64,000 bases of DNA from Paenibacillus sp. FSL H7-0357 (GTDB lineage Bacteria > Bacillota > Bacilli > Paenibacillales > Paenibacillaceae): NCBI RefSeq assembly GCF_000758525.1, contig NZ_CP009241.1, positions 6,634,001 through 6,698,000 of the forward strand, given 5' to 3'. Of this stretch, positions 55,540 through 64,000 are shown one piece after another; within the stretch, counting starts at the first letter, position 1; each line of letters starts with the position of its first letter. Under the pieces are notes generated by a model, which had not been told where the DNA came from, did no database searches, and saw nothing but the letters and a program-made list of their open reading frames with translations. The position numbers and the translations under genes are program-made.

Positions 55540-58500
55540 CTATTCCTCCTGCGAATAATGTTCATGGTATAGTTTGATTGTTTGAACCTCATAGGGTTTA
55601 AAAGAAAGCGGGATAACTCCGCCGGAAGATTCCACGGGACCCGTCTCAGTCTCCAGCAGATTCACCCGGCAGGCGCGGATATCATCAGCCTTCCAGTTCA
55701 GCACAGCCGTATCTCTGCTGCCTGCGGATTCATACAGCCGGACAATGGTCCCGCTGCCGTCCTCTGCACTCTTGATCGTATCGAGCACCACATGCCCGCT
55801 CTGAAAACCAAGCCAGGCATAGGTACCCGGATAGCTGCCGGGATGAGACTCTTCGCTGACCACCAGCAAGGGTTCGTTCAACTCCGCCGCTTCCCGCACA
55901 ACAGTACTCTGACGCCATTCGCCAGCGTGGGGATACAGAGAATACGTAAATTCATGTTCCCCCTGATCCGCATAGCGGTCCGGCCAGCGCGGGGCGCGCA
56001 GCAGTGAGAGGCGCAGCACTCCGTCATGGATGTCATAGCCGTATTTGCAGTCATTCAGCAGACTGACGCCATAGCCTCCCTCGGACAAATCCGCCCAGCG
56101 GTGGCCGCAGACCTCGAATTGTGCCTGCTCCCAGCTGGTGTTGCGGTGGGTCGGACGCTCCAGTGCTCCGAACGGAATCTCATACGTAGCCTTCGCGGCC
56201 ACAATGTCCACCGGGAAAGCAGCCTTCAGCACTTTGTGCTCCTCTTTCCAGCTCACACGGGTCTGAAAATCTACCCTGCGGCTGTGCCGGGGCAGAATGA
56301 TCTCCTGCTCAATCAGGGATTCATTCAGCTGCCAGCGGAATTTCAGCACCGTCAGTGCAGGTCCGCTGACCAGGACCTCCCGGTCCAGCAGCTTCGCCCG
56401 GCCTGCAGGCTGCTGCTCATAACGCGGGTCCAGGTCCCAGGCATCCCATAGAGGGGGAGTATCATGATAGAACTGCAGCTGGTTGCCGGTCTGTCCGGGC
56501 TGAAGCAGCTCCCGGCTGGCACTCTTGTCGTACCAGCGGCTGATTTCCCCGTCTTCATTAAACTTAAGAATATAATGCTCTGTCTCCCATTGCTCCGGGA
56601 AGGCTTCTCCGGCGCTGAGTTGTCCCTGAGGCTCATGCCTTCCGCCGGCTTGTTCCGCTTCCCGCAGCCAGAATGTCCGGCAGCCAAAGGCGGGGACCCT
56701 GCGGACCCGGACTGCCAGCGTATAGCTGCCGCCGGCTCCATCCGTGTTCCAGCATTCGCTATCCAGCAAGCCGTCTTCATCGAACGCCTGCACCGCAGTC
56801 AGACTGCTGTCCCCCTCAAGCCGGATCAGCTCCGTCCGCTCCCAGCCCAGGCTGTTGAAGACTACATAGGGACGGCCCTCCCCCGAAGTATCCACTCCGC
56901 TTGCCAATGCACGGAGTGAAGTGTCCCGCACCTGCTGGCCCAGGCTGAATATTTCCGCGTATTGCTCCCGCGAGGTGGTGTACACCTCCGGAATTGAAGT
57001 ACCCGGGATGATATCATGGAACTGATTAAGCAGCAGCAGCTTCCATCCTTCGGCAAGCTCCGGATATTCCGGTTCCAGATGCTTCAGAAGCCCGCTCTTT
57101 TCCGCGAGTACGCTCCAGATCTCCGCTTGCCGGTACAGGACCTCCGCTTTGCGGTTGCTGCGTTTATTAAAGGCATGTGTAGTGAACGTTCCCCGGTGAA
57201 GCTCCAGATAGAGGTCGCCGTGCCACGCGGGAAGCTCCGGCTGGCGCAAGCTGATCTCCGAGAAAAAAGCCTCCGCAGTAGAGAATCTGCTGACGGGCTG
57301 GCCCGGCGTCAGGCCGGTACGGGCCACGTATTCCAGCATTTCATGGGTGACCCCTCCTCCGCCGTCACCGTGGCCGTAGAGCAGCATCAGCTCATCATGC
57401 CGTTCCTTCTGGGCATAGGCCTGCCAGTGCTCCTGGACATCCTTCGGATGGGTATGCTCGTTTACCCCGTGGTTCTGATAGGCCACGATCTTCGTTCCGT
57501 CAATGCCGACCCAGTGGAACAGCGTATGCGGGAAGGGATTGGTATCATTCCAGCCGAGCTTGGTTGTCATGAAATAATCAATTCCAGCCTGCTTCAACAG
57601 TTGTGGCAGAGAAGCGCAATAGCCGAAGGTATCAGGCAGCCATTCAATCGTGGACCGCTTGCCGAATTCCTCCATATAGAAGCCCTGACCATACAGCATC
57701 TGCCGCACCAGCGATTCCCCGCTGGGGATGTTTAAATCCGGTTCCACCCACATGCCTCCGACCAGCTCCCACCGGCCCTCGGCAATCCGTTCCTTAATCC
57801 GTTCGTACAGCTGCGGATAGTTCGCCTTGGCAAAGGCATACAGCTGTGGCTGGCTCTGGGAGTAGCGGAAGTCCGGATACTTATCCATCAATGCGCAGAC
57901 CGTAGAGAAGGTCCGGCTGACCTTGCGTACCGTTTCCCGGACCGGCCACAGCCAGGCAATATCAATATGCGACTGGCCCACCATGTGCATCGTCCCGGCG
58001 GACAGACCATCTGACCTTTCCGCCGCTACCTCCGCCCGCAGCTGCTGTTCAGCACCTGCGATGGCATCGCTGTCACGGAGCAGATGCTCCTTCATGTAGA
58101 GCTTATCCATCACCCGCTCCAGCGCCTTCAGGGTACGTATGCGGCGCATATCCTCTACAGGCAGCAGCAGGGCCGCTTCATGCGCCGTCTTCACCGTATG
58201 CAGCAGGCTGTATACGGGAGGATTCACACGCACAAGTGTGATTTCGATCCCGGCCAGCGGCGGCTTAATCACCGCCTGGCGGTTCAGGGGATCCTCCGGC
58301 TCAGGCACCGGATCATACAGCTCGATACCGAGCTGAAGCTCCTCTCCTGCAGCGCCGGGAGGCAGAGGAATGAACCAATGATTGCTGTCCAGGCCATGGT
58401 GCGGCACTCCATTAATACTCAGGAGGCCTTCCCCGCGGCCCAGATAGAGCAGTGCAGTCTCTTCGCGCGGCCAGTCTTCCGGAACCGCGACCTGATGCTG

Positions 58501-58689
58501 AAGGAAATACGTGGTACCATAGCCTCCGTCGAGCCGTGAAATCTTGTAATTCTGATGAAGCTCCTCTTCGTGCTCGTATAAGCCGGGAGAGACGTAGCGG
58601 GACCTCTGCAGACTCCATTCCTTCAGCTCTATCTTCTCCGCCCACTGGCCTTCCGCCAGCCAGCCGATAAAACGGTTCATACGCTTCAT
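55540..58689 (-). CDS. GH38 alpha-mannosidase
   Basis: A 1049-residue family 38 alpha-mannosidase without signal peptide, so probably cytoplasmic. GQSHIDIAWLWPVRET gives zinc ligands, TIEWLPDTFGYCASLPQ holds the nucleophile Asp, and later HGDGGGGVTHEM and NQFHDIIPGTSI are family features. The C-terminal half forms the beta-rich GH38C domain. It removes alpha-mannose from oligosaccharides. It begins three bases after the GH3 stop. Confidence 0.93.
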   Translation of the reverse strand: MKRMNRFIGWLAEGQWAEKIELKEWSLQRSRYVSPGLYEHEEELHQNYKISRLDGGYGTTYFLQHQVAVPEDWPREETALLYLGRGEGLLSINGVPHHGLDSNHWFIPLPPGAAGEELQLGIELYDPVPEPEDPLNRQAVIKPPLAGIEITLVRVNPPVYSLLHTVKTAHEAALLLPVEDMRRIRTLKALERVMDKLYMKEHLLRDSDAIAGAEQQLRAEVAAERSDGLSAGTMHMVGQSHIDIAWLWPVRETVRKVSRTFSTVCALMDKYPDFRYSQSQPQLYAFAKANYPQLYERIKERIAEGRWELVGGMWVEPDLNIPSGESLVRQMLYGQGFYMEEFGKRSTIEWLPDTFGYCASLPQLLKQAGIDYFMTTKLGWNDTNPFPHTLFHWVGIDGTKIVAYQNHGVNEHTHPKDVQEHWQAYAQKERHDELMLLYGHGDGGGGVTHEMLEYVARTGLTPGQPVSRFSTAEAFFSEISLRQPELPAWHGDLYLELHRGTFTTHAFNKRSNRKAEVLYRQAEIWSVLAEKSGLLKHLEPEYPELAEGWKLLLLNQFHDIIPGTSIPEVYTTSREQYAEIFSLGQQVRDTSLRALASGVDTSGEGRPYVVFNSLGWERTELIRLEGDSSLTAVQAFDEDGLLDSECWNTDGAGGSYTLAVRVRRVPAFGCRTFWLREAEQAGGRHEPQGQLSAGEAFPEQWETEHYILKFNEDGEISRWYDKSASRELLQPGQTGNQLQFYHDTPPLWDAWDLDPRYEQQPAGRAKLLDREVLVSGPALTVLKFRWQLNESLIEQEIILPRHSRRVDFQTRVSWKEEHKVLKAAFPVDIVAAKATYEIPFGALERPTHRNTSWEQAQFEVCGHRWADLSEGGYGVSLLNDCKYGYDIHDGVLRLSLLRAPRWPDRYADQGEHEFTYSLYPHAGEWRQSTVVREAAELNEPLLVVSEESHPGSYPGTYAWLGFQSGHVVLDTIKSAEDGSGTIVRLYESAGSRDTAVLNWKADDIRACRVNLLETETGPVESSGGVIPLSFKPYEVQTIKLYHEHYSQEE

Positions 58690-58692
58690 AAC

Positions 58693-60996
58693 TCAGCCTT
58701 CCTCCCTGACATGGAGCGGTGCCGTCAAATATTCTGCAGAGTGAGGTCCCGCCATGATCGTAAATTCCCCTGTCTCCACGATCCGCGTTAAATCTGCCGA
58801 TACGTATTCCAGTTGCTCCCTGCCGACCTTGAACGTAACCGTCTGCATGTCTCCCGGCTGGAGGCTGATCTTGCGGAAGGCCTTAAGCTGCTTCTCAGGA
58901 CGCGTTATGCTGGAGGCCAGGTCTGAAATATACAGCTGAACCACCTCACTCCCCGTCCGGGCACTCGAATTGGTTACATCAACGGATACACGCGCTTCAC
59001 CATCCGCAGAAATGACGGAGGGCTCCACCTTCAAGTTGCTGTATTTGAATTCGCTGAAGCTAAGTCCGTAGCCGAACGGATACTCGGCATTAAAGTCCGT
59101 CTCCAGGTACCGCTTGCCTCTCGTCCGCCGCTTGTAGTAATACACGGGGAGCTGACCGGCATGTTTCGGAATACTGATGGTCAGCCGCCCGGAAGGGTTC
59201 ACTGCGCCGAAGAGAATGTCGGCAATGGCATGCCCGCCTTCCTGACCGGGGTACCAGGCTTCCAGAATGGCATCGGCATGCTCTACAATCCATGGCTCGG
59301 CAATTGGACGGCCATTGATATAGACCACAATCAGCGGCTTACCCAGCTTGTGAATTTCCTGCACCAGCTCAAGCTGCACGCCCATCAGATTCAGTGTGGC
59401 ACGGTCAATGCCCTCGCCGCACTCCATATCGCTCCAGGAATGTTCGGTCACGACAGAAGCACCAGTGAGCAGATCAATCGTCCCTTCGCCAAAGTCCCGG
59501 CTACTTGAGCCGCCAATCGCCAGAACAACCGCATCCGCCTCGGCTGCACAGGCCAGTGCATGCGCGAAGCCTTCCCGGGAATCGCCTTTAATCCGGCAGC
59601 CCGGAGCATACAGCACTCTGTCCAGCCCGCCGCCCAGCGCATTTCGAATCCCGTCCAGCACAGTGACAATAGCGCCTTTGGGCTGAGGTGAGGTATAATC
59701 GCCCAGCTGATTGTACGATGCATCCGCATTGGGTCCTATAACTGCGAGCTTCCCGATCCGCTTACTTAGCGGCAGTGTTCCGCCCTCATTCTTCAGCATA
59801 ACAATGCTCTCGCCGGCAATACGCCGCGCCAGCTCCCGGTGCTCCGGCTTGCCTATCGTCCGCTCGGCCTGCTCAGGATCGGCAAAGGGACGGTCGAACA
59901 GCCCGAGCTTGAACTTCAGCTCCAGAATCCGGGCAGCAGCGCGATCCAGGTCGGACTCCTGCAGCCGTCCATGATGGATAGCGCCGGAAATATGCTTCTC
60001 GAACATCTCCCCCGACATCTCCATATCGATTCCGGCCAGCAGCGCCTGGGCCACCGCCGCTTCCCCGCTGTCCGCTGTGTTATGCCCGTTCGTCAGCATG
60101 CCCAGCGCTCCGCAATCCGTGATCACGAACCCGTCAAAGCCCCATTGTTCCCGCAGCACATCCTGCAGAAGATATCGGTTCGTCGTGCAAGGAACACCGT
60201 CAATTTCATTGTAAGCAGTCATAATAGACAAGGCTCCGGCTTCCACCGCTTTACGGAAGGGCAGCAGATCCACCTCATGCAGCTCGCGGAGCCCCATATG
60301 CACGGGCGCGGAATTCCGTCCGCCTTCCGAGCTGCCATAGGCGGCGAAATGCTTCAGAGTCGCCAGAACGGAGTCATCTGCATCCAGCCGGTCGCCCTGC
60401 AATCCCTTTACCGCCTCCACTCCCATCGTGGCAATCAGGAACGGGTCTTCGCCAAAAGTCTCCTCTGTCCGCCCCCAACGCGGATCCCGCACCACATCCA
60501 GCACCGGCGAATAGGTCGCCGCTCCGCCCTGGCTGCGGGTCTCGAGTGCCACTACCCGGCACATCTCCCGGTACAATTCGGGATTCCACATACTACCCAG
60601 GGCCAGCGGCACTGGAAATACAGTCGCACCAATAGCCATATGCCCGTGTGAGCATTCCTCGCCGAACAGGATCGGAATGCCAAGACGGCTCTCCTTCATG
60701 GCATAAGCCTGAATGGCATTAACCGCCTCCGCCCCCTCCTTCGGGGACAAGCCCGTCTCCAGTGTGACGCCAGTCCATGGATCTGCACGCAGAGTTCCAT
60801 ACAAAGAGCCAACGCCTCCGCTTGCGACCTGTCGCTTGAAGGCTTCCGTCATCCCCGTGGTTCCGTCCGGACGCTTCTCATAACATTGCCACCCGAAAGG
60901 CTGGACTAATTGCCCAGCCTTCTCTCCAAGTGTCATGCGCTGCAACAGGTCCTGTACCCGATCCGCCACAGGGCTTGTTTTATCCTTATAGATCAT
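58693..60996 (-). CDS. GH3 beta-glycosidase
   Basis: A 767-residue family 3 glycosidase. Motifs are FGEECSHGHMA, KHFAAYGSSEGGRN, the nucleophile Asp in GFVITDCGALG, the (alpha/beta)6 domain with SIVMLKNEGGTLPL, AVIGPNADA, and a C-terminal fibronectin-III-like domain (SARTGSEVVQLYISD). No signal peptide is seen. The ATG at 60996 is preferred for AAAGGTG eight bases upstream; an upstream TTG is less likely. Substrate may be a beta-glucoside, beta-xyloside or related end group. Confidence 0.92.
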   Translation of the reverse strand: MIYKDKTSPVADRVQDLLQRMTLGEKAGQLVQPFGWQCYEKRPDGTTGMTEAFKRQVASGGVGSLYGTLRADPWTGVTLETGLSPKEGAEAVNAIQAYAMKESRLGIPILFGEECSHGHMAIGATVFPVPLALGSMWNPELYREMCRVVALETRSQGGAATYSPVLDVVRDPRWGRTEETFGEDPFLIATMGVEAVKGLQGDRLDADDSVLATLKHFAAYGSSEGGRNSAPVHMGLRELHEVDLLPFRKAVEAGALSIMTAYNEIDGVPCTTNRYLLQDVLREQWGFDGFVITDCGALGMLTNGHNTADSGEAAVAQALLAGIDMEMSGEMFEKHISGAIHHGRLQESDLDRAAARILELKFKLGLFDRPFADPEQAERTIGKPEHRELARRIAGESIVMLKNEGGTLPLSKRIGKLAVIGPNADASYNQLGDYTSPQPKGAIVTVLDGIRNALGGGLDRVLYAPGCRIKGDSREGFAHALACAAEADAVVLAIGGSSSRDFGEGTIDLLTGASVVTEHSWSDMECGEGIDRATLNLMGVQLELVQEIHKLGKPLIVVYINGRPIAEPWIVEHADAILEAWYPGQEGGHAIADILFGAVNPSGRLTISIPKHAGQLPVYYYKRRTRGKRYLETDFNAEYPFGYGLSFSEFKYSNLKVEPSVISADGEARVSVDVTNSSARTGSEVVQLYISDLASSITRPEKQLKAFRKISLQPGDMQTVTFKVGREQLEYVSADLTRIVETGEFTIMAGPHSAEYLTAPLHVREEG

Positions 60997-61076
60997 TTCT
61001 ACAGCACCTTTCTGCAATAGACAATCATGCCGCTCTTTGGCGGCACTTCAGAGGATGAAATTCCGAAGAAGATAGC

Positions 61077-61159
61077 CCTCAATTTGGCTTCGCCAAATTC
61101 GAGGCTTCCATAACAATGTCCTTAGTATGGACACTGTTATTTCAGGATAGAGACCTGAA
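61077..61159 (-). other. Three consecutive stem-loops between binding protein and GH3
   Basis: TTCAGG/CCTGAA (61141-61159), AACA-TGTCC/GGACA-TGTT (61112-61138) and CCTC-ATTTGGC/GCCAAAT-GAGG (61077-61104) follow the binding-protein stop. No T tracts, so mRNA stabilisation or processing is more likely than termination. Confidence 0.6.
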
Positions 61160-62770
61160 TTAGTTGGATTTCCAGCGGTCATATGCAGCCTGATTGATCT
61201 CGGCCACACGCTCACCGCCCATTTTCTTGACAGTCGCCACATAATTATCCCAGCCGGAGAGCGGCTCGGCACCGGTGATGAACTTCGCTTCCATCTGCTT
61301 CACATACGTGCTCAGATCCGAATTCAGACTGCTGATTTCGGTCTGCTCTTCCACGGTGAGGAACAAGGCCGGGAACGGAATCCGCGCTCCCTTATCGAGA
61401 AGCTTTTGCTTAGTCTCCTGCTCCACCCAAAGGTCAAAGTCCGTCTTCAGACCCTTGTTGATATCATCCATGGAGAGGGTTGGGGCCGGGATTCCGTAGT
61501 TAGGCGTCAAGGTCGCCCGGTAATCTTCCATTTCCTTGCCGTCCGGTACAGGCAGGTACTCCTTGACTCTATTTTCTTTATCAGTGTAATTCCAGAGTGT
61601 TCCCTCCGGCCCTTTATTGAAGAACAGCGCGCCTTCATAGGAATACAGATAATCTACCCAACGGATGGAAGCTTCAGGCTGCGGGTTGCTCTCGGAGATG
61701 GCGAACGCGCCGGTAGTAATCCCTCTGTTCTTGGCAATCGCCGGGGCGGCAACCGATTCGCTGTGAACCGGCGCGAACATCGGATCTGCCGTCGAAGGCT
61801 CTCCGCCTTTAGTCATATAAGCATGCCAGTCGGAGAACAGGGCAACGCGGTTATCCTGCGCTTTGGCCTTTTTCTGCTCTGCGGTCTGCGAGAAGCTCTC
61901 TTGATCCAGCAGCTCTTCGGACCACAGACGGTTCATATAGGTCAAATACTCCTTAAAGCCTTCCTCAAGCGGTGTATAATGCACCGTGTCGTTGTCATCC
62001 ACGTAGATTTCTTCCTCATAAATGCCGAAAGCGCCCAGCAGCCATGTGCGGATATCGCGGAGATTCGCTGCGGTTGTCGTCACCGAGGAGATGGGAATTT
62101 CGTCTGCGACGCCGTTGCCGTTCGGATCTTCCTCCTTCACACGCTTCAGATAGGTATACAGCTCTTCGGTCGTTTCAGGAAGCTTGTCAATATTCAGCGC
62201 CTTCAGGAAATCCCCGTTATACCACATCGGGTTGCGGTACCAGTGCTGGCTGAGCTCCACCACCGGCAAGGAATAGATATGCCCGTCCGGTGCTGTAATC
62301 GACTTGCGGACATCGGGATTCTCCTCCAGCAGCGCCTTGAAGTTCGGGGCATATTCATCAATCAGATCCTCCAGGGGAATCAGGATACCCTGTTCTCCAT
62401 AATTCATCTGTTCTGCAGTCGTCAGACCGGCAGCATAAAAAATATCCGGGTAATCCCCGCTCGCAAACACCAGATTCTTTTTGGTCTCAAAGCTGTCCTT
62501 CGGCGCATTCTGGTATTCCAGCGTAATGCCGGTAAGCTCCTGCATCTGCTGAAGCACAGCCATATTCTCCCAGTTCTGAATCCCTACATCCGGTGCCAGC
62601 ATCGTTAACGTAACGGGTTCACTTACAATCGGAAATCCTTCCTTGCTCACAGTGACTTCTGCGGTACCGCTGTTCGCTGCCCCTTCTTTCGAATTGCCGC
62701 AGCCTGCCAGCAGTGTCAGGATCACAGCCGAAGACAGCAGAAGCTTCCATGGTTTACGTGTGGTCTGCAT
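61160..62770 (-). CDS. Lipoprotein solute-binding protein of a sugar ABC transporter
   Basis: A 536-residue LplA-type extracellular binding lipoprotein with lipobox LLAGC (Cys24) and the family block DLIDEYAPNFKALLEENPD and SNPQPEASIRWVDYLYSYEGALF. It follows an LplC-like permease by 38 bases and precedes GH3/GH38/GH130 genes, so it likely binds mannose-containing oligosaccharides. ATG at 62770, with a GGGAGGAATC ribosome site. Confidence 0.92.
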   Translation of the reverse strand: MQTTRKPWKLLLSSAVILTLLAGCGNSKEGAANSGTAEVTVSKEGFPIVSEPVTLTMLAPDVGIQNWENMAVLQQMQELTGITLEYQNAPKDSFETKKNLVFASGDYPDIFYAAGLTTAEQMNYGEQGILIPLEDLIDEYAPNFKALLEENPDVRKSITAPDGHIYSLPVVELSQHWYRNPMWYNGDFLKALNIDKLPETTEELYTYLKRVKEEDPNGNGVADEIPISSVTTTAANLRDIRTWLLGAFGIYEEEIYVDDNDTVHYTPLEEGFKEYLTYMNRLWSEELLDQESFSQTAEQKKAKAQDNRVALFSDWHAYMTKGGEPSTADPMFAPVHSESVAAPAIAKNRGITTGAFAISESNPQPEASIRWVDYLYSYEGALFFNKGPEGTLWNYTDKENRVKEYLPVPDGKEMEDYRATLTPNYGIPAPTLSMDDINKGLKTDFDLWVEQETKQKLLDKGARIPFPALFLTVEEQTEISSLNSDLSTYVKQMEAKFITGAEPLSGWDNYVATVKKMGGERVAEINQAAYDRWKSN

Positions 62771-62808
62771 AGATGATTCCTCCCTTATTATCATTAGATT
62801 TTATACAC

Positions 62809-63720
62809 TTACCCTTTGACAGAGCCAATCATGACCCCTTGGACAAAGTAACGCTGCAGGAACGGATAGACAGCCACAATGGGCAGGGTGGAGACGACAA
62901 TGACTCCATATTTGATCAGCGATGCCGTTTCTGCCTTCGAATTCATGGCCATCGCCACCTCGCTGTTAATCGCGGCACCCGTGGTTTCGGCCGACATTTC
63001 CTGAAGGACAAGGATCTGACGCAGAACCATCTGCAGCGGATACTTGGCTTCATCATTCAAATAGATCAGGGACGGAAAATAACTGTTCCAGTGGCCTACA
63101 CCATAGAACAAGGCCATAACGGCTACAATCGGTGCGGATAGCGGCAAAATAATGCGGATGAACAGCTTCAGATTGGTACAGCCGTCAATGTGCGCCGCTT
63201 CCTGCAGCTCCTTAGGGATGGTCGTCTGAAAAAATGTGCGGGCCACGACAATGTTCCAGACTGAAGCGGCCACCGGCAGTATCAAAGCACCCATACTATT
63301 AATGAGGCCCAGGTTCTTGACCAGCAGATACGTCGGCACCAGTCCGCCGCTGAAGAACATCGTGAACAGAATGATGCCCATAAACAGCTGGCGTCCGACA
63401 AAATCAGATCTGCTGAGCGCATAAGAGGCCGGCAGGGTAACGGCGAGATTGAGCAGGGTGCCTGCCGCCGTGTAGATAATTGTGTTCAAATAACCATTCC
63501 ATATCTTAGGGTTCTCAAAAACAAGCCTGTAGCCGTCCAGAGTCACATTCTTCGGAAACAGCCACATGGCCCCCGAATTGACATCCTGCGGGGAGCTGAT
63601 TGAAGCGCTGAGAATATAGATCAGCGGATAAAGGACAACCACCAGTGCAAGACATAAATAAATATAGGTGCTGATCAGAAACAGCTTATCCCCCCTGGAT
63701 TCTTTCATTGCAGTAACCAT
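62809..63720 (-). CDS. LplC-like ABC transporter permease
   Basis: A 303-residue, six-helix MetI-type permease with the EAA loop KELQEAAHIDGCTNLKLFIRIILPL and the VVKRYFVQGVMIGSVKG-like end. The ATG at 63720 is set by AAGGAG nine bases upstream. It follows the partial LplB-like gene by 16 bases. No ATPase gene is present. Confidence 0.92.
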   Translation of the reverse strand: MVTAMKESRGDKLFLISTYIYLCLALVVVLYPLIYILSASISSPQDVNSGAMWLFPKNVTLDGYRLVFENPKIWNGYLNTIIYTAAGTLLNLAVTLPASYALSRSDFVGRQLFMGIILFTMFFSGGLVPTYLLVKNLGLINSMGALILPVAASVWNIVVARTFFQTTIPKELQEAAHIDGCTNLKLFIRIILPLSAPIVAVMALFYGVGHWNSYFPSLIYLNDEAKYPLQMVLRQILVLQEMSAETTGAAINSEVAMAMNSKAETASLIKYGVIVVSTLPIVAVYPFLQRYFVQGVMIGSVKG

Positions 63721-63736
63721 AGACTTCAACTCCTTT

Positions 63737-64000
63737 CTACCAGAGGCTGTTCTCACTGGTGCGTTTGGCAATCCGGTTGACGGTAACCAGCAGAATGACG
63801 TTGACCACCGAGTTGAACAATCCGACAGCTGTTGAGAAACTGTATTGGGCGTTCACCAGGCCGGCGCGGTATACATAGGTGGAGATTACATCGGAAGCTT
63901 CCATATTGAGCGAGTTCTGCAGCAGCAGAATTTTCTCGAAGCCAAGGCCGAGAATATTACCCATATTCAAGATCAGCATGATCGTAATCGTGGGCACAAT
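63737..64000 (-). CDS. LplB-like ABC transporter permease, partial (window edge)
   Basis: The C-terminal 87 residues of an LplB-like permease, with MLILNMGNILGLGFEKILLLQN and STAVGLFNSVVNVILLVTVNRIAKR. The frame is open to the window end, so the rest lies beyond 64000. Confidence 0.9.
   Translation of the reverse strand: MVPTITIMLILNMGNILGLGFEKILLLQNSLNMEASDVISTYVYRAGLVNAQYSFSTAVGLFNSVVNVILLVTVNRIAKRTSENSLW

Noticed and set aside
61406..62608. 400-residue plus-strand frame opposite the binding-protein gene
   Set aside because: Antisense shadow; no domain or ribosome site.

Overview
The window looks like a chromosomal segment of a Paenibacillus-type Gram-positive spore-former. This rests on the gene content: LplABC-like sugar ABC transporters without their own ATPase, YesM/YesN-type two-component pairs, membrane-anchored AraC regulators, a ROK-family XylR beside xylA/xylB, many G-rich Shine-Dalgarno sites, TTG and GTG starts, and short dispersed intergenic repeats. 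No rRNA or tRNA gene was recognised and species cannot be named from the sequence alone.

Layout. 104-7574 (minus) is a four-gene signalling operon: response regulator/SpoIIE phosphatase, giant triple-receiver hybrid kinase, CheR methyltransferase and a second hybrid kinase. 7796-16076 holds stress, envelope and housekeeping genes: YflT-like stress protein, DUF948 and DUF1328 membrane proteins, NlpC/P60 hydrolase, CDF metal exporter, ABC-F protein and MBL-fold hydrolase. 16382-20718 has a CvfC/HEAT-repeat protein, a lysine riboswitch controlling a lysine permease, and a transglutaminase-like protein. 21047-30964 (minus) is a glycan-use locus: response regulator, sensor kinase, two permeases, binding protein and a GH95 fucosidase. 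It is followed by xylB, xylA and a divergent xylR (31066-35570). 35705-40232 has small genes, a MITE-like insertion, glutaredoxin, thioredoxin reductase and a P1B-4 metal efflux ATPase behind a Fur-box-like palindrome.

40440-41883 is gene-free and carries G4/microsatellite tracts, a tandem array of about seven 75-82 bp units and a palindromic repeat. It is followed by a degenerate PEP-utilising-enzyme barrel protein (41884-42942), metY, a GNAT gene, and a five-gene operon (45582-50259) for deamination, phosphorylation and aldol cleavage of a hexosaminate-type compound, with a divergent membrane AraC regulator. An IS110-family element (about 53022-54512) separates this from a second glycan locus (54521-64000): two permeases (one cut by the window edge), a binding protein, GH3, GH38 and GH130, suggesting use of mannose-containing glycans.

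The most notable items are the IS110 element with a long non-coding upstream end (candidate bridge RNA), the apparently inactive PEP-utilising barrel protein, the MITE-like element that may have cut a GNAT gene from its start, the 0.6 kb tandem array, and the PTS-less hexosaminate operon.
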